Below, in pieces: positions 11,370 to 21,928 of a stretch of DNA of 64,000 nt. Where the stretch lies: the NCBI GenBank assembly GCA_035771175.1, contig CM069612.1:23604987-23668986 (forward strand). Reading direction: 5' to 3'. Each line of letters begins with the position of its first letter. Position 1 is the first letter of the stretch. Origin of the DNA: Paratinospora sagittata. Taxonomy: Eukaryota; Streptophyta; Magnoliopsida; Ranunculales; Menispermaceae. The position numbers were made by a program, and so were the translations under genes. The notes below the pieces were generated by a model. The model was not told the origin of the DNA. It ran no database searches and saw only the letters and a program-made list of their open reading frames with translations.

Positions 11370-12613
11370 TCAATCAATCACTTGGTCAAGATCCAAGGGC
11401 TTGAAATGCTTTCCATCTATAAGATAAGTTCCAATAGCAAGCCGAACTGCCCACACATCTTTAGGCTTTCTTGCAACAATTCTGTAAACATTTAATTGCA
11501 CGTACAAGACAATATATATTGTGTTATAAACTTAAAATTTATAGGAAGAAGAAGAAAGAAGGAGAAAGAGATCGAAGAGGGATTAAGTCTACCTTCCGAC
11601 ATCACCAGGCTTAACTAAGCCTGTGTTGACCCGAAGACATGGAACAGAAGCTGCAGTCTTTATGGTCTTTGGAGCTTCAACAACGATGATCGCAGACCCT
11701 ATTGCCAGTCTTGATGAAGAATCATCTGATCGACCAGCCTCTGATGATGAAGTAGTATTTGTTGATTCACACTTGGTGACCACTGATCTTCTTCTATCCG
11801 AGTTTCCATTCCCAATAATACTAATAATGTTCAGTTGCTGCAGTTTTGATTTGATTGCTAATTGCTAAATGGAAGTAGGGACTATAGAAGGAGAAAGGTA
11901 ATTAAACAGCCAGACTATTCAAGTAGTTCAACTTGAAGTGGCAGAGAACTCGGTGAAACAATCAAACACAATGCATTTAAACTGCACAAGAGTACTTACT
12001 CGCAAATGTTTTGATTGTAATCAGCTTGTATGCCTAAATTTCCACCGACATATTCAAAATTAACTGCCATTTTACATCATTTCCCTACTGGCCTTCATCA
12101 ATTACTTTTAAGGTGTGTGCGATCACTAAAAAAAAATTTCCTTGAGAAAATTTTTCATTAGTTGATGTGGTGAGTGGTGGGTGGTGTTAGATTTTTGGGT
12201 TGTTTTAGCACTTCTCAATTTTTTTTTATAGAAAGACACTTTTAATTGAATAAGATACAGAAATAGTAGAGAAGAGAAGGAAATGACTAGACTCACTGCA
12301 GAGGTCTGAAACGCAATGACGGAGAGAAGATCATCGGAGGATTTTCTGAAGGGAAGAGAATTGGAAGAGTTGCGAAGGCCAGAGAACTCTCCGAGTCCCT
12401 TGCCATTCACCTGCACACACACACACGTACATATGTATATGCATATAAATTTGAAAAGAACGCACACAACATACAACTACACAAGTGTATGTATGTATAA
12501 TAGAGGCAGATAGTAAGCAAACTTCACAATGAAAGCACAAGTAAAAGAGAGAAGTTGCATAGATGAAGAACCTGAAGAGATGGATTGGCCAGACAAAGAG
12601 TAGTCGAAGCCAT
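11370..12613 (-). CDS. CRR42-like NDH assembly factor with GAPA-type transit-peptide exons (chimeric gene model)
   Basis: Exons, transcribed right to left: 12572-12613, 12297-12410, 11593-11837, 11370-11481; GT-AG at each junction, phases agree, 170 residues. Exons 1-2 (MASTTLCLANPSLQ, then ...GEFSGLRNSS...SVIAFQTSA, 52 residues) match the two transit-peptide exons of chloroplast glyceraldehyde-3-phosphate dehydrogenase A; the catalytic GAPDH exons are absent. Exons 3-4 encode the conserved DUF3148 protein CRR42 (IIVVEAPKTIKTAASVPCLR, GLVKPGDVGR, KPKDVWAVRLAIGTYLIDGK), needed in Arabidopsis to assemble the stromal arm of the chloroplast NDH complex. Exon 3 has no in-frame ATG of its own before a stop, so the borrowed exons supply start and targeting signal. 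The exon 3 acceptor (CTGCAG at 11838-11843) has a poor pyrimidine tract. A rival first exon at 12000-12070 also splices in frame to a different acceptor (TTATTAG). The chimera is an inference from sequence; transcripts are not visible. Confidence 0.72.
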
Positions 12614-12790
12614 AATACAGGAGAGAGTAGAGAGAAGTGGGGAATGGAAGAGGAGAAATGGGAGGATATTGGGTGATAAAAAAAAAAAAGAGATGGATTG
12701 GTTTATGTTATGGATAGCCTCTCATCAATGAACGAATGGCTGTGTTTTCACACTCCGTCACTTCATATGCCTTCCCACCACACCACAATT
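12614..12790 (-). promoter_or_regulatory. Leader/promoter region of the CRR42 chimera
   Basis: Upstream of the minus-strand ATG lie a pyrimidine-rich leader (12614-12690, CT-rich on the minus strand) and 'AACCAATCC' near 12700, typical of plant leaders and CCAAT-type sites. If exons 1-2 came from GAPA, this leader may have come with them, which could give the gene photosynthetic expression. No clear TATA box was located. Confidence 0.35.
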
Positions 12791-12997
12791 AATTTCGTAT
12801 TACTCTATTATTTAAACATTTCTTGGCAAAATATAGATATAGGAAGAATAAGAAAAAAGGAGAAACAGAGTGATTAAATGTTGGGATTGCATGACTAGAA
12901 CTCTAATTGGTAAAAAGTTGGAGATTAATGAGTGAGTATTTTAATTACAATAGGTATTTGTGATAGGTTTCCGATCATAGTAGATGTCTAATTTTAG

Positions 12998-13310
12998 TGT
13001 TTGGTTTGTGTTATAAATCTGTCAAATTGTTTATTATAAATATGGGAAGGGCTGTTCAGATTGGAGTATAGTAGAGTAGTTGAGTAACGAGTTAAGGGCT
13101 GTAAGATTATAAGTAATTAAGTGTGTTATAAGAAGTGAATGCCGAAGAATGACCTTAAATTATAATTTATTTAACTAAATATATTGATTCTCCTAGATAT
13201 AGGCATCGATTAGCCAAACTACCTGAAATGGATTGTATGATTGCTTGATAGATTGTTTGAACGTTTTCTTGACATATCTGATTGATGGATTGGGGTTAAA
13301 AAACCCAACA
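12998..13310 (+). repeat. Solo-LTR/TRIM-like repeat, copy b
   Basis: Starts TGTTTGGTTTGTGTTATAAA and ends TTAAAAAACCCAACA; 313 bp with the 'ATAGGCATCGATTAGCCAAAC' R-U5-like block. Followed directly by a CRR42 exon fragment. Near-identical to copy d (14453). Confidence 0.55.
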
Positions 13311-13356
13311 GTAAGTACCTTCCAACATCACCTAGCTAATTAAGCTTGTGTTGACC
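13311..13356 (-). pseudogene. CRR42 exon 3 fragment (3' end)
   Basis: The 46 bases match the donor-side end of CRR42 exon 3 at 11586-11631 (shared pattern CTTCC.ACATCACC...TTAA.TAAGC.TGTGTTGACC), i.e. the NTGLVKPGDVGR region with changes. Neighbouring exon sequence is absent, so it is a stray fragment between repeat copy b and unrelated DNA. Confidence 0.6.
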
Positions 13357-13471
13357 TCATCGAGCACAAGTTGCATTATTCATGTTAATTATATTATTAA
13401 ATATTTTAGTAGTCATTTTTTTTATAATATTAAATAGTTTAATAATTACCACGTACCAAAAGCACTCTTAG

Positions 13472-13883
13472 TATTTGGGTTGTATTACAAGTTTGTCTAA
13501 TGTTTATTATGAGTATAGGATGGGTAGATCAGGTTAAAGTGTGGTAGAATAATTGAATAATATGAGTGACTGAGTGTGTGATAAGAGGTGAGTGCCGAAA
13601 GATGACTTTCTCATATTGTAATCTTCACAATATATTAATTTCTCTAGTTGTGGACGTAGGCACTGATTGGTCGAACCACATCAAACTCCTGCATATTAGA
13701 TAAGGGGTGAGTGCCGAAAGATGACTTTTTCATATTGTAATCTTCACAATATATTGATTTCTCCAGTTGTGAACGTAGGCACTGATTGGTCGAACCACAT
13801 CAAACTCCTGCGTATTAGATCGATCGATTGAGGTTAACAAACCCAACAATTAGATCAATAGATCGAGGTTAAAAAACCCAACA
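13472..13883 (+). repeat. Solo-LTR/TRIM-like repeat, copy c, with internal duplication
   Basis: Equivalent of copy a (10858): same 'GGGTAGATCAGGTT.AAGTGTG' and 'AGGTGAGTGCCGAA' blocks. The terminal TG is TA here. A segment of about 140 bp ('GTGAGTGCCGAAAGATGACT' to 'CTCCTGC.TATTAGAT') is repeated in tandem (about 13587-13720 and 13707-13822), and the CCCAACA end occurs twice (13848 and 13883). Confidence 0.55.
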
Positions 13884-14139
13884 ACTTTTCCATTTTCCCA
13901 AAAGGCAAGGCTGCAAGCTAGTATATATTATTTTGCAAAAACATAATGACTTCAAGTAAAACTTTTCAGATATTTGGTAACACATAAGCCAAACAGCCAA
14001 AATGAGGTTATCATAGGCCAATATTTGGGATGTATATAAAAACCCTTAACATAGACCACAAAAACAGAACAAGCAATCAGTTGTATACTACTGCATAAGA
14101 AGCTACTTTTGTGATCTTTTGCAGGGGAGAGAGAGATGA

Positions 14140-14250
14140 TCAATCAATCACTGGTCAAGATCCAAGGGCTTGAAATGCTTTCCATCTATAAGATAAGTTC
14201 CAATAGCAAGCCGAACTGCCCACACATCTTTAGGCTTTCTTGCAACAATT
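14140..14250 (-). pseudogene. CRR42 last-exon pseudogene copy
   Basis: Near-identical to exon 4 of the CRR42 gene (11370-11481) and to its downstream sequence. One base is missing near the 3' end, so the frame after 'LDLDQ' is lost or stops early. Exons 1-3 are gone: sequence jumps at 14250/14251 from the first base of exon 4 to DNA homologous to 12795, upstream of the gene. The lost segment is about 1.3 kb and the junction shares AATT on both sides, consistent with a microhomology deletion after a tandem duplication of about 2.6 kb. Confidence 0.75.
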
Positions 14251-14452
14251 CGTATTATTCTATTATTTAAACATTTCTTGGCAAAATATAGATATAGGAA
14301 GAATAAGAAAGAAGGAGAAACAGAGTGATTAAATGTTGGGATTGCATGACTAGAACTCTAATCGGTAAAAAGTTGCAGATTAATGAGTGAGTATTTTAAT
14401 TACAATAGGTATTTGTGATAGGTTTCCGATCATAGTAGATGTCTAATTTTAG

Positions 14453-14771
14453 TGTTTGGTTTGTATTATAAATCTGTCAAATTGTTTATTATAAATATGA
14501 GAAGGGCTGTTCAGATTGGAGTATGGTAGAGTGGTTGGGTGATGAGTTAAGGGTTGTAACATTATAAGTAATTAAGTGTGTTATAAGAAGTGAATGTGAA
14601 AGGATGACCTTAAATTATAATTTATTTAACTAAATATATTGATTCTCCACCCCGTGGATGTAGGCATCGATTAGCCAAACTACGTGAAATGGATTGTACC
14701 ATTGCTTGATAGATTGTTTGAACGTTTCCGTGACATATCTGATTGATGGATTGGGGTTAAAAAACCCAACA
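14453..14771 (+). repeat. Solo-LTR/TRIM-like repeat, copy d
   Basis: TGTTTGGTTTGTATTATAAA start, AAAAAACCCAACA end, closely similar to copy b along its length, with the same flanking DNA on both sides. It was therefore duplicated with its neighbourhood rather than independently inserted. Confidence 0.55.
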
Positions 14772-14817
14772 GTAAGTACCTTCCAACATCACCTAGCTAA
14801 TTAAGCTTGTGTTGACC
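14772..14817 (-). pseudogene. CRR42 exon 3 fragment, second copy
   Basis: Same 46-base fragment as 13311-13356, in the duplicated unit. Confidence 0.55.
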
Positions 14818-15370
14818 TCATCGACCACAAGTTGCATTATTCATGTTAATTATATTATTAAATATTTTAGTAGTCATTTTTTTTAAAATATTAAATAGTT
14901 TAATAATAATAATAATTTATACTATAAAGTAAACCTTTTTTTGGATAATGCGCAGTTTTTATTATAATCCTAATAATATTTTTTCTTTATCAATTAAAAA
15001 TCTTGATCTTCAATTCATATTAGAAATTATCTTGTATCACGCAATATCATATCAATATGTATTACGAAATATTATTACGTAATTTAAAATAATTTAACAA
15101 CTCTAATTTCCATAATAAAATGTGTCAATAAAATGTCCAAACTAATCATTTTCCTAAACTTTTATCTATAAAGAGTGAATAAAATTTATTTTTTAATTCA
15201 TTGCTTTCAACAATTTTCTTAGTTACCATATTTCATTTTATTTTTTTTCAAGCGGGAAGCGAATCGATCGATCTAAAAGCTGAAATTAACAGATGGTGCG
15301 AAGATGACATTTCACCGGTCATGGATCTCTAAGCATCTGAAGCAAGAAAGAGAAGCAGAATCAGGAAATC
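14818..15370 (+). promoter_or_regulatory. Intergenic and upstream region of the LRR gene
   Basis: Contains a degraded hairpin MITE-like copy (about 15030-15140, 'ATCTTGTATCACGCAATATC...ATTACGTAATTTAAAATAAT') and then the putative 5' leader (about 15250-15370, 'CGATCGATCTAAAAGCTGAA'). No definite TATA box assigned. Confidence 0.4.
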
Positions 15371-18300
15371 ATGGATCGGATCCTGAAAGCTGCGAGAACT
15401 TCCGGTTCTCTCAATCTCTCAAATCGATCTCTCAGGTCAGATTTTCTTCGTTCGATTGGATTTCTCGTACGAGCACCAAATTTTGCATCTGCTTGATCCT
15501 TTTAGTTCGTTTTCAACATACCAGAGTTCTACGGATTTCAGTTTGTAATAGAGAATCAATCTTGTCTCGATATTGCTGTTTCATGTTGAATGGTGATTCT
15601 AAAGGTCTGTGATTAAGTTTCTGCTGAAAATTTGGGGCTGATTTGTTGAAAAGATGAAAATTTCTTAACTTGGTGATATTTAGTAATGTACTAGTTCTCT
15701 TCCTAATTGTAGTCATTAAATTCTAGGAAATGTCAAGTAAGAAGCACGAAAAAGATAAAAAATTTCTTTAACTTTGTGATATATATTATTTCTCCTCCTA
15801 ATTGTAGTTATTATGTTCTACGAAATGTCAAGTAAGAAGCAGGAAAAAGATAAAAATTTCTTAACTTACTGATATATACTATTTCTCCTCCAAATTCTAG
15901 TCATTATGTCCATGAAATGCCGAGTAAGAAGCAAGGAAAAAAAATAAAATAAAAATTTCTAATGTTTGTTATTTAGACTATTTCTCCTCCTCATTGTAGT
16001 CGACGAAATGTTGAGTAAGAAGCAGAAAAAGGATAAAAACTTCTTAAATTAGTGATATATATTTCTCCTCCTAATTGTAGTCATTATGTTCTATGAAATA
16101 TTGAAATGTCAAGTAAGAAGCAGGAAAAAAGATAAAAACTTCTCAACTTGGTGATGATAATATTTCTCCTCCTATTTATAGTTTTTATGGTTACAAAATT
16201 CTCAAGTAAGAAGCAGGAAAAGGAGAAGAAAGCCTCATTTTTTCATGCAACGGATATAGAAGAAAGCTCCTAATGAGAAGAGTTATGGATGTTGACCCAG
16301 CAAATCTCCTCTCTTTAATGATTTTGTTTAGGGAAAATGGCATATAAATATAGGAGTGGGTTCATCAAGATTTCACCTTTTTTTTTCAGGGAAGTTCCTA
16401 AAGAAGTTTATGGAAATTTTGATTTAGTAGGAGACGATGAAAAATGGTGGGAGGTAATTATTCTTAGTCTGTTGTATTATTTTGTCATTTCAAGATCCAT
16501 GATTGTAGGCTTCTATCTCATCATCTAAAGTCCGTTTATGAAAAGGTTGTTCCACAATTTTGCAGACAGTGGAGCTACAAAAGCTTATTTTGGCTCATAA
16601 TAACATTGAAGTATTAAAAGAAGATATTAAAAATTTATCTTTGCTGTCTGTTCTGAATATCAGTCATAACAAGCTTTCTCACCTGCCGGCTTCCATAGGA
16701 CAGTAAGTAATTGTTTCCTTCCTTTGCCTTGATTTGAATGAAGTTGTTATTGTTTTTCTGTTCTTGTATTTATGTTGATATTTGACCAGTTATACTCTTT
16801 TGACAGGCTTCACATGTTGAAATCACTAGATGTGTCATTTAACTCGATAGTCAATATACCTGAAGAGATCGGATCAATAACATCTCTTGTCAAGTAACTA
16901 TTTTTCTTCCTTTTCTTTCAATCTTTGTTCTTTCATATATGTAGCTTTGGGAATTTGGATAGGACTTAGAAGGAAAACTTGGGACAATAATGAGTGATTG
17001 CAATTTTGAATGAGAGAGAGAGAGAGATTAGGATGATCAAGCAATCCCTGCTATTCTAGACAAACCTATGCCAATGCTAGATGCAACAAATCTATAATAT
17101 CAAGCAGCTAGGAGCTATTGCATAAATGGCATTTTGCTGAAATTTAAGGAGATGGCATTAAATTGTAACCCAAAGGCCATTGACTATAATTAGGATTAAA
17201 GCATCAATTTTGGATGTTTGAGCCCAATGTCAGGGATTGACTAAGGATAGGGGTAGAAACTGGTTGTTATGGTGGATGACACATGGCTACTGATCATTTG
17301 CTGTAGAGAATCACCTTGATTCCTGGGTTGAATATAAAAGAAGTGCAGCTTGGATATTTCATCGTAATGGATCTATTTTACTTTTCAATGTGACAGTGAA
17401 CAAATTATTAGGATTTGAAATATCTAGAACAAAACTAAAATGTATATTTCAGTTATACTAAAGAAATACAGGAGGCACCAAAACTTCTGCATCTCATCAT
17501 CCTTTTTAATAAGCATCTGATTTTTTCAGCCTTTATATTTACTGTTTGTTTGAGATGGTTGCAGGTTTGATTGCTCGAACAACCAACTTAGGGAAATTCC
17601 AAGCTCTCTTGGAAGATGCTTAGACTTGTCAGACCTTAAGGTACTACTTTGGTTTAATCAATTAGACGTGCAACTCTACCAATTCATTATCATCTCTATT
17701 ATATGTCTAGCCACACAAACGTAAATAAATTTAATTTTCTTTTCAATGCAAAGTCTTTATATGACTTCTGCTCTTGTGTTTGTATGTTATAGATCCTAGA
17801 TGGAATTGTCAAAGAGGAAGTAGCATATGTCCACAAAGTACTTAAAATGCATATATTGGGGTCACCATTATATAAGTTGAATATTTAATATTCCTTGTGC
17901 CAAAGATGATTTGATTGACTACACCCATCGAAAAATTGGAGGATTTATCAAGATCTTGGTATATAATCTAGAAGAACTCAAGTGCAAAGCTTAGGCATGC
18001 AAATGCTTCTTGAATATGGTTAGTAATACTTTCCTGATTCAACAAGGAAGATTCATCCTGTCCATCCATTCACTATGGTGTGCATTCTACTCACCATGCT
18101 AACACGGTCACTTATTGTCCTGGATTGTATCTTCCAAAGGGAACATCGACATAGACTGAATCTATTGTCTCCTCTCTCTCTTTAATTTTTACTCTTGGTG
18201 CTTAATTGTGGTCCTTGGTGAGGTTGAATTGTATTAGAAAAGACCGAAATATGAGCATAGGGAATGTATAGTCCAGAATATAAATGAAATTTCCAACTAG

Positions 18301-21300
18301 AAAGTAATGAAAAAGAAGACAATCCAACCAAACTCAAACAACATGTGAATAGCACAATAGAGTAACACTAAGGATCCTAACTTCACCTAAAAAAACCAAA
18401 TACTTGACTAATATTGAAAGTAATGCCCTTCTGGAATAATACTAATTACCACAAAGTATAATTACCTTGCATGTCACAACTTCATTATTTTCTTTGTATG
18501 CGTACTTGGATGACAGGCTGGAAGACAGAGTCACACTACTCTGAAGTTTACAGGGGTATTTCCCCTAATAGCTAATCCTGGATGACCTTTAGAGCTGATA
18601 GAAAAATTCATTCTATAGGATCCCATTTTAGGCTTGATCCACTTGGTCAAACTAGGACTTGAAATATGTGCCACGCTAGCATAAACCATAGTTGTTAGAA
18701 TCATGATCCGAATCAGTAAGTTGTAAGATTATTTATTCAATTCACCCCAAAACGATTTGAATCGATTCTTAAATCGCTTTACTTGTGAATCATAAGTGAA
18801 CCGGTTGGAATTCTGAGTGAATTGGTCCACATCAGCAGTCAAGCAAACTAAATTGCCAATTGTATCGTAGAGAATTGGTTTGAATCGTTAATTAGCCTTA
18901 AAACACTAATGCCTTTATAAATCTGCGCGGTACAATTCACATTTGTATTGGTGAATCTTACAATTCACCAATTTGAATTTTGGTTCGATTTATCAAACCT
19001 CAAAACGGTTCGGTGCTAATCATGATTCTGACAACAATGGTATGAATAATTAGATACTTAGTAACCTCAAGGGGTTGGTATGACCGTATGACGGCTAGGT
19101 TCCCACCTAAGGATGTGGGAGACCTCAGTCCAAATCTATCCTGAGGGCCACTGTCCATAGGTTTACCTAGAAAGTGTAGATAGGGACGATTGCACATGCC
19201 TTGAGGGATTAGTTTGGTACCCTAAGAGGCCTGAACACCCTCAACTAGCAACAATTGTAAGGGGAATACTGTTACCTTAAGATTGACACATTCAAATCTT
19301 GAAGCATATTTTAACCTTGCAATCTTCTAAACAACAACAGAATGGAGAATGGACAAAGTTGTAAACAGATGATCCAAAATGGTGAAAATGCAGTTATCGT
19401 GTATAAAATGAATGGCTGAGATTAATCTTCAAAAGACTAGCAATGATGAAAACAACTAGCTAATCATAAGGATCATCTTTGAGAATTTAGCAATTTGTGA
19501 GCCTTCCAAATTTATCTTAATCAAATTATCTTGTCTAACCTTTAACTTAAAAGAATTTGAATATGGTCTAAATAAAAAACTTCTGGAAGATTCTATAAAT
19601 AAAATCAATATCTAGTTATTACTCCTATCCAACATTTCGAAAAGAAGAAATAGCAATTAGGAGGATGAATAGATTCATAGAATTATAAAAGTGCATATTT
19701 TTTCTACAAATCAAAATTAGTTTATTCCATACTGTTCCTATTTTTATTTATCTCAAAAATATGTGCCATTGCCAAATTCATGTGCATCACGGTTATAACA
19801 TTTATTTTATACTAGTACTAGTTGAAAAAAATCAATGCAGTATGTCCAGATTTTTTATATTACCGAGATGCTAGATTTGGAGATCTATAGTATTGTTAAT
19901 CATGCTTTTCACTCCTCAGGCATCCAACAATTGTATAACCAGATTGCCAAAAGATTTAGACAACTGTTCAAAATTGATGAAGTTGGATGTGGAGGTACGT
20001 GCTAGCTTCAGGCGTTTTTTGATGTCACAGTTGTTGCTCTTCTCCTTTTCATATATTTCGTATTTGTTTTTTTCAGTGCATTTTAGCATTTGACAGGTAT
20101 CCTACATATGACAGGGAAACAAGCTAACAATCTTATGTGCGAATAATACATTATCATGGACTATGCTTACAGAACTTAATGCCTGTAAGTGTGCCATACT
20201 TTTGCTATCAAGGATGTTAGTATAAGATAATAACTTCTATTTCTAAATCCTGAAGTTTTACCTTTGTTTGCCCTACAGCAAAAAATATGCTAGGCAGTAT
20301 TCCAGAGAATATTGGCATCCTGACACAACTTATTCGGCTTGACTTTCATCAGAACCGTGAGTGGATTCAACTCCCACTTTTTATGTATTTAGGGGTTCCT
20401 TAGCTCCTTGCTTTGTTAAATTGAGCCTGAACTAGGCCTAATAGGTGCAGGAATATCCTCTATCCCACAGTCAATCATGGGTTGCTGTTCTCTCACTGAG
20501 TTTTATATGGGGTAATATATATTTTCTTTTTCCATTTATATAGCATGGAATTATGTAATCTATACAGCTTTTATAACTGGTTTCATTCATTACTTTCAAT
20601 TTTAGAAACAATATGCTCTCTTCTTTACCGGCAGAGTTAGGGGCCCTCTCCAAGTTGGGGACATTAGATCTCCGTTCAAATCAGGTGGTTACTTTTTTCT
20701 TCTTCTTATTTATTTATTTATTTTTTATTCAAGTTTATTTAATTGGTTATTAAGTGGTTCAAAAACTATTTCTATATGAGGTTTATGTAGAATAGTTTTC
20801 TTTTGCTTTTTGTGCACTGTAAATTATCAACTGGCAAAGGAACCTCTAAACAAAAGTGTAGATACTGATTGTTCTAACACATGCAGTTGAAGGATTATCC
20901 TGTGGAGGCATGCAAATTGCATCTTTCAGTTCTGGATTTGTCAAATAATTCATTAACTGGTCTGCCTCCTGAAATTGGTAAGTTTACACATTAAGCTGGA
21001 GAAGGATCTGCTTTGTTGTAGCCGATGGTGATTTATATTTTATTCCAAAATTAGATCATAGGGGGCGAGAATAGTAAGCATATGCTCTCTTCTCATGACA
21101 TTTTCAGCAGTAAACGATTGCTGCCTATGTTGTATGGTAGACCAAATTTGACCCCTTTGTTTTGATCCCTTGTTCGATGTTCCAAATAGAACCTTTCTTT
21201 TAATTTGGACTGTCTGAATTCTGAAAAGATTGTGTCAGTCAAGGGAACGAAGGGATATTATGCATCTTGATTGGCCTGGTTTACTTTATTGAGACTTCCA

Positions 21301-21892
21301 ATAGTAGGCTCCTGTCTAAGTGTTGTTCCAAACCCCTGTATGTTTTGTGTAATTGTTATTAAAACTACTCTTACTTTACCAAGATATGTATCCCTTACTT
21401 GATTGTATGGTAATTGCTGATATTTAAACTTAATGTAGCTAATCTTTGATTAAATAACTGCTGTATTAATTACTCTGCAGGCAATATGACGACTCTTAGA
21501 AAACTGTTGCTAACTGGCAATCCTTTGCGAACTCTTCGAAGGTTGAAAGTGCTGCCATATGTCCTTTACTGAAATTGTATTCTTGGTTCAGTTACTAGTT
21601 TGCCTAACATAAGTTTCTTATCAGCTCACTGGTGTCTGGCCCTACAACTACGTTGATGAAATATCTTCGAAGCAGACTTTCTGCTGATGGAGGTAACTCC
21701 TTTTGGATTTCTGGTGCTCAGTGTTGTGCTTTATATGTATATATGCTTGAAAAGTTATCAAGTTTCTGAAGATCCAGTTTTTCTTTGTTGTAATTCTATG
21801 ACTAATTTTAAACTTGTCAATTACAAATTCAAATATGAACTACTAATATTCTATTGTTGCTATATAAATTTTATATAGTTGGTTTAATTTTA

Positions 21893-21928
<36 letters not shown>

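Noticed and set aside
12000..12070. Alternative first exon of CRR42 (MAVNFEYVGGNLGIQ...)
   Set aside because: It has an ATG, a good GTAAGT donor and can splice in phase to TTATTAG at 11824, but the peptide is acidic and unlike a transit peptide. Kept only as a rival to the GAPA-exon model, not listed as a feature.
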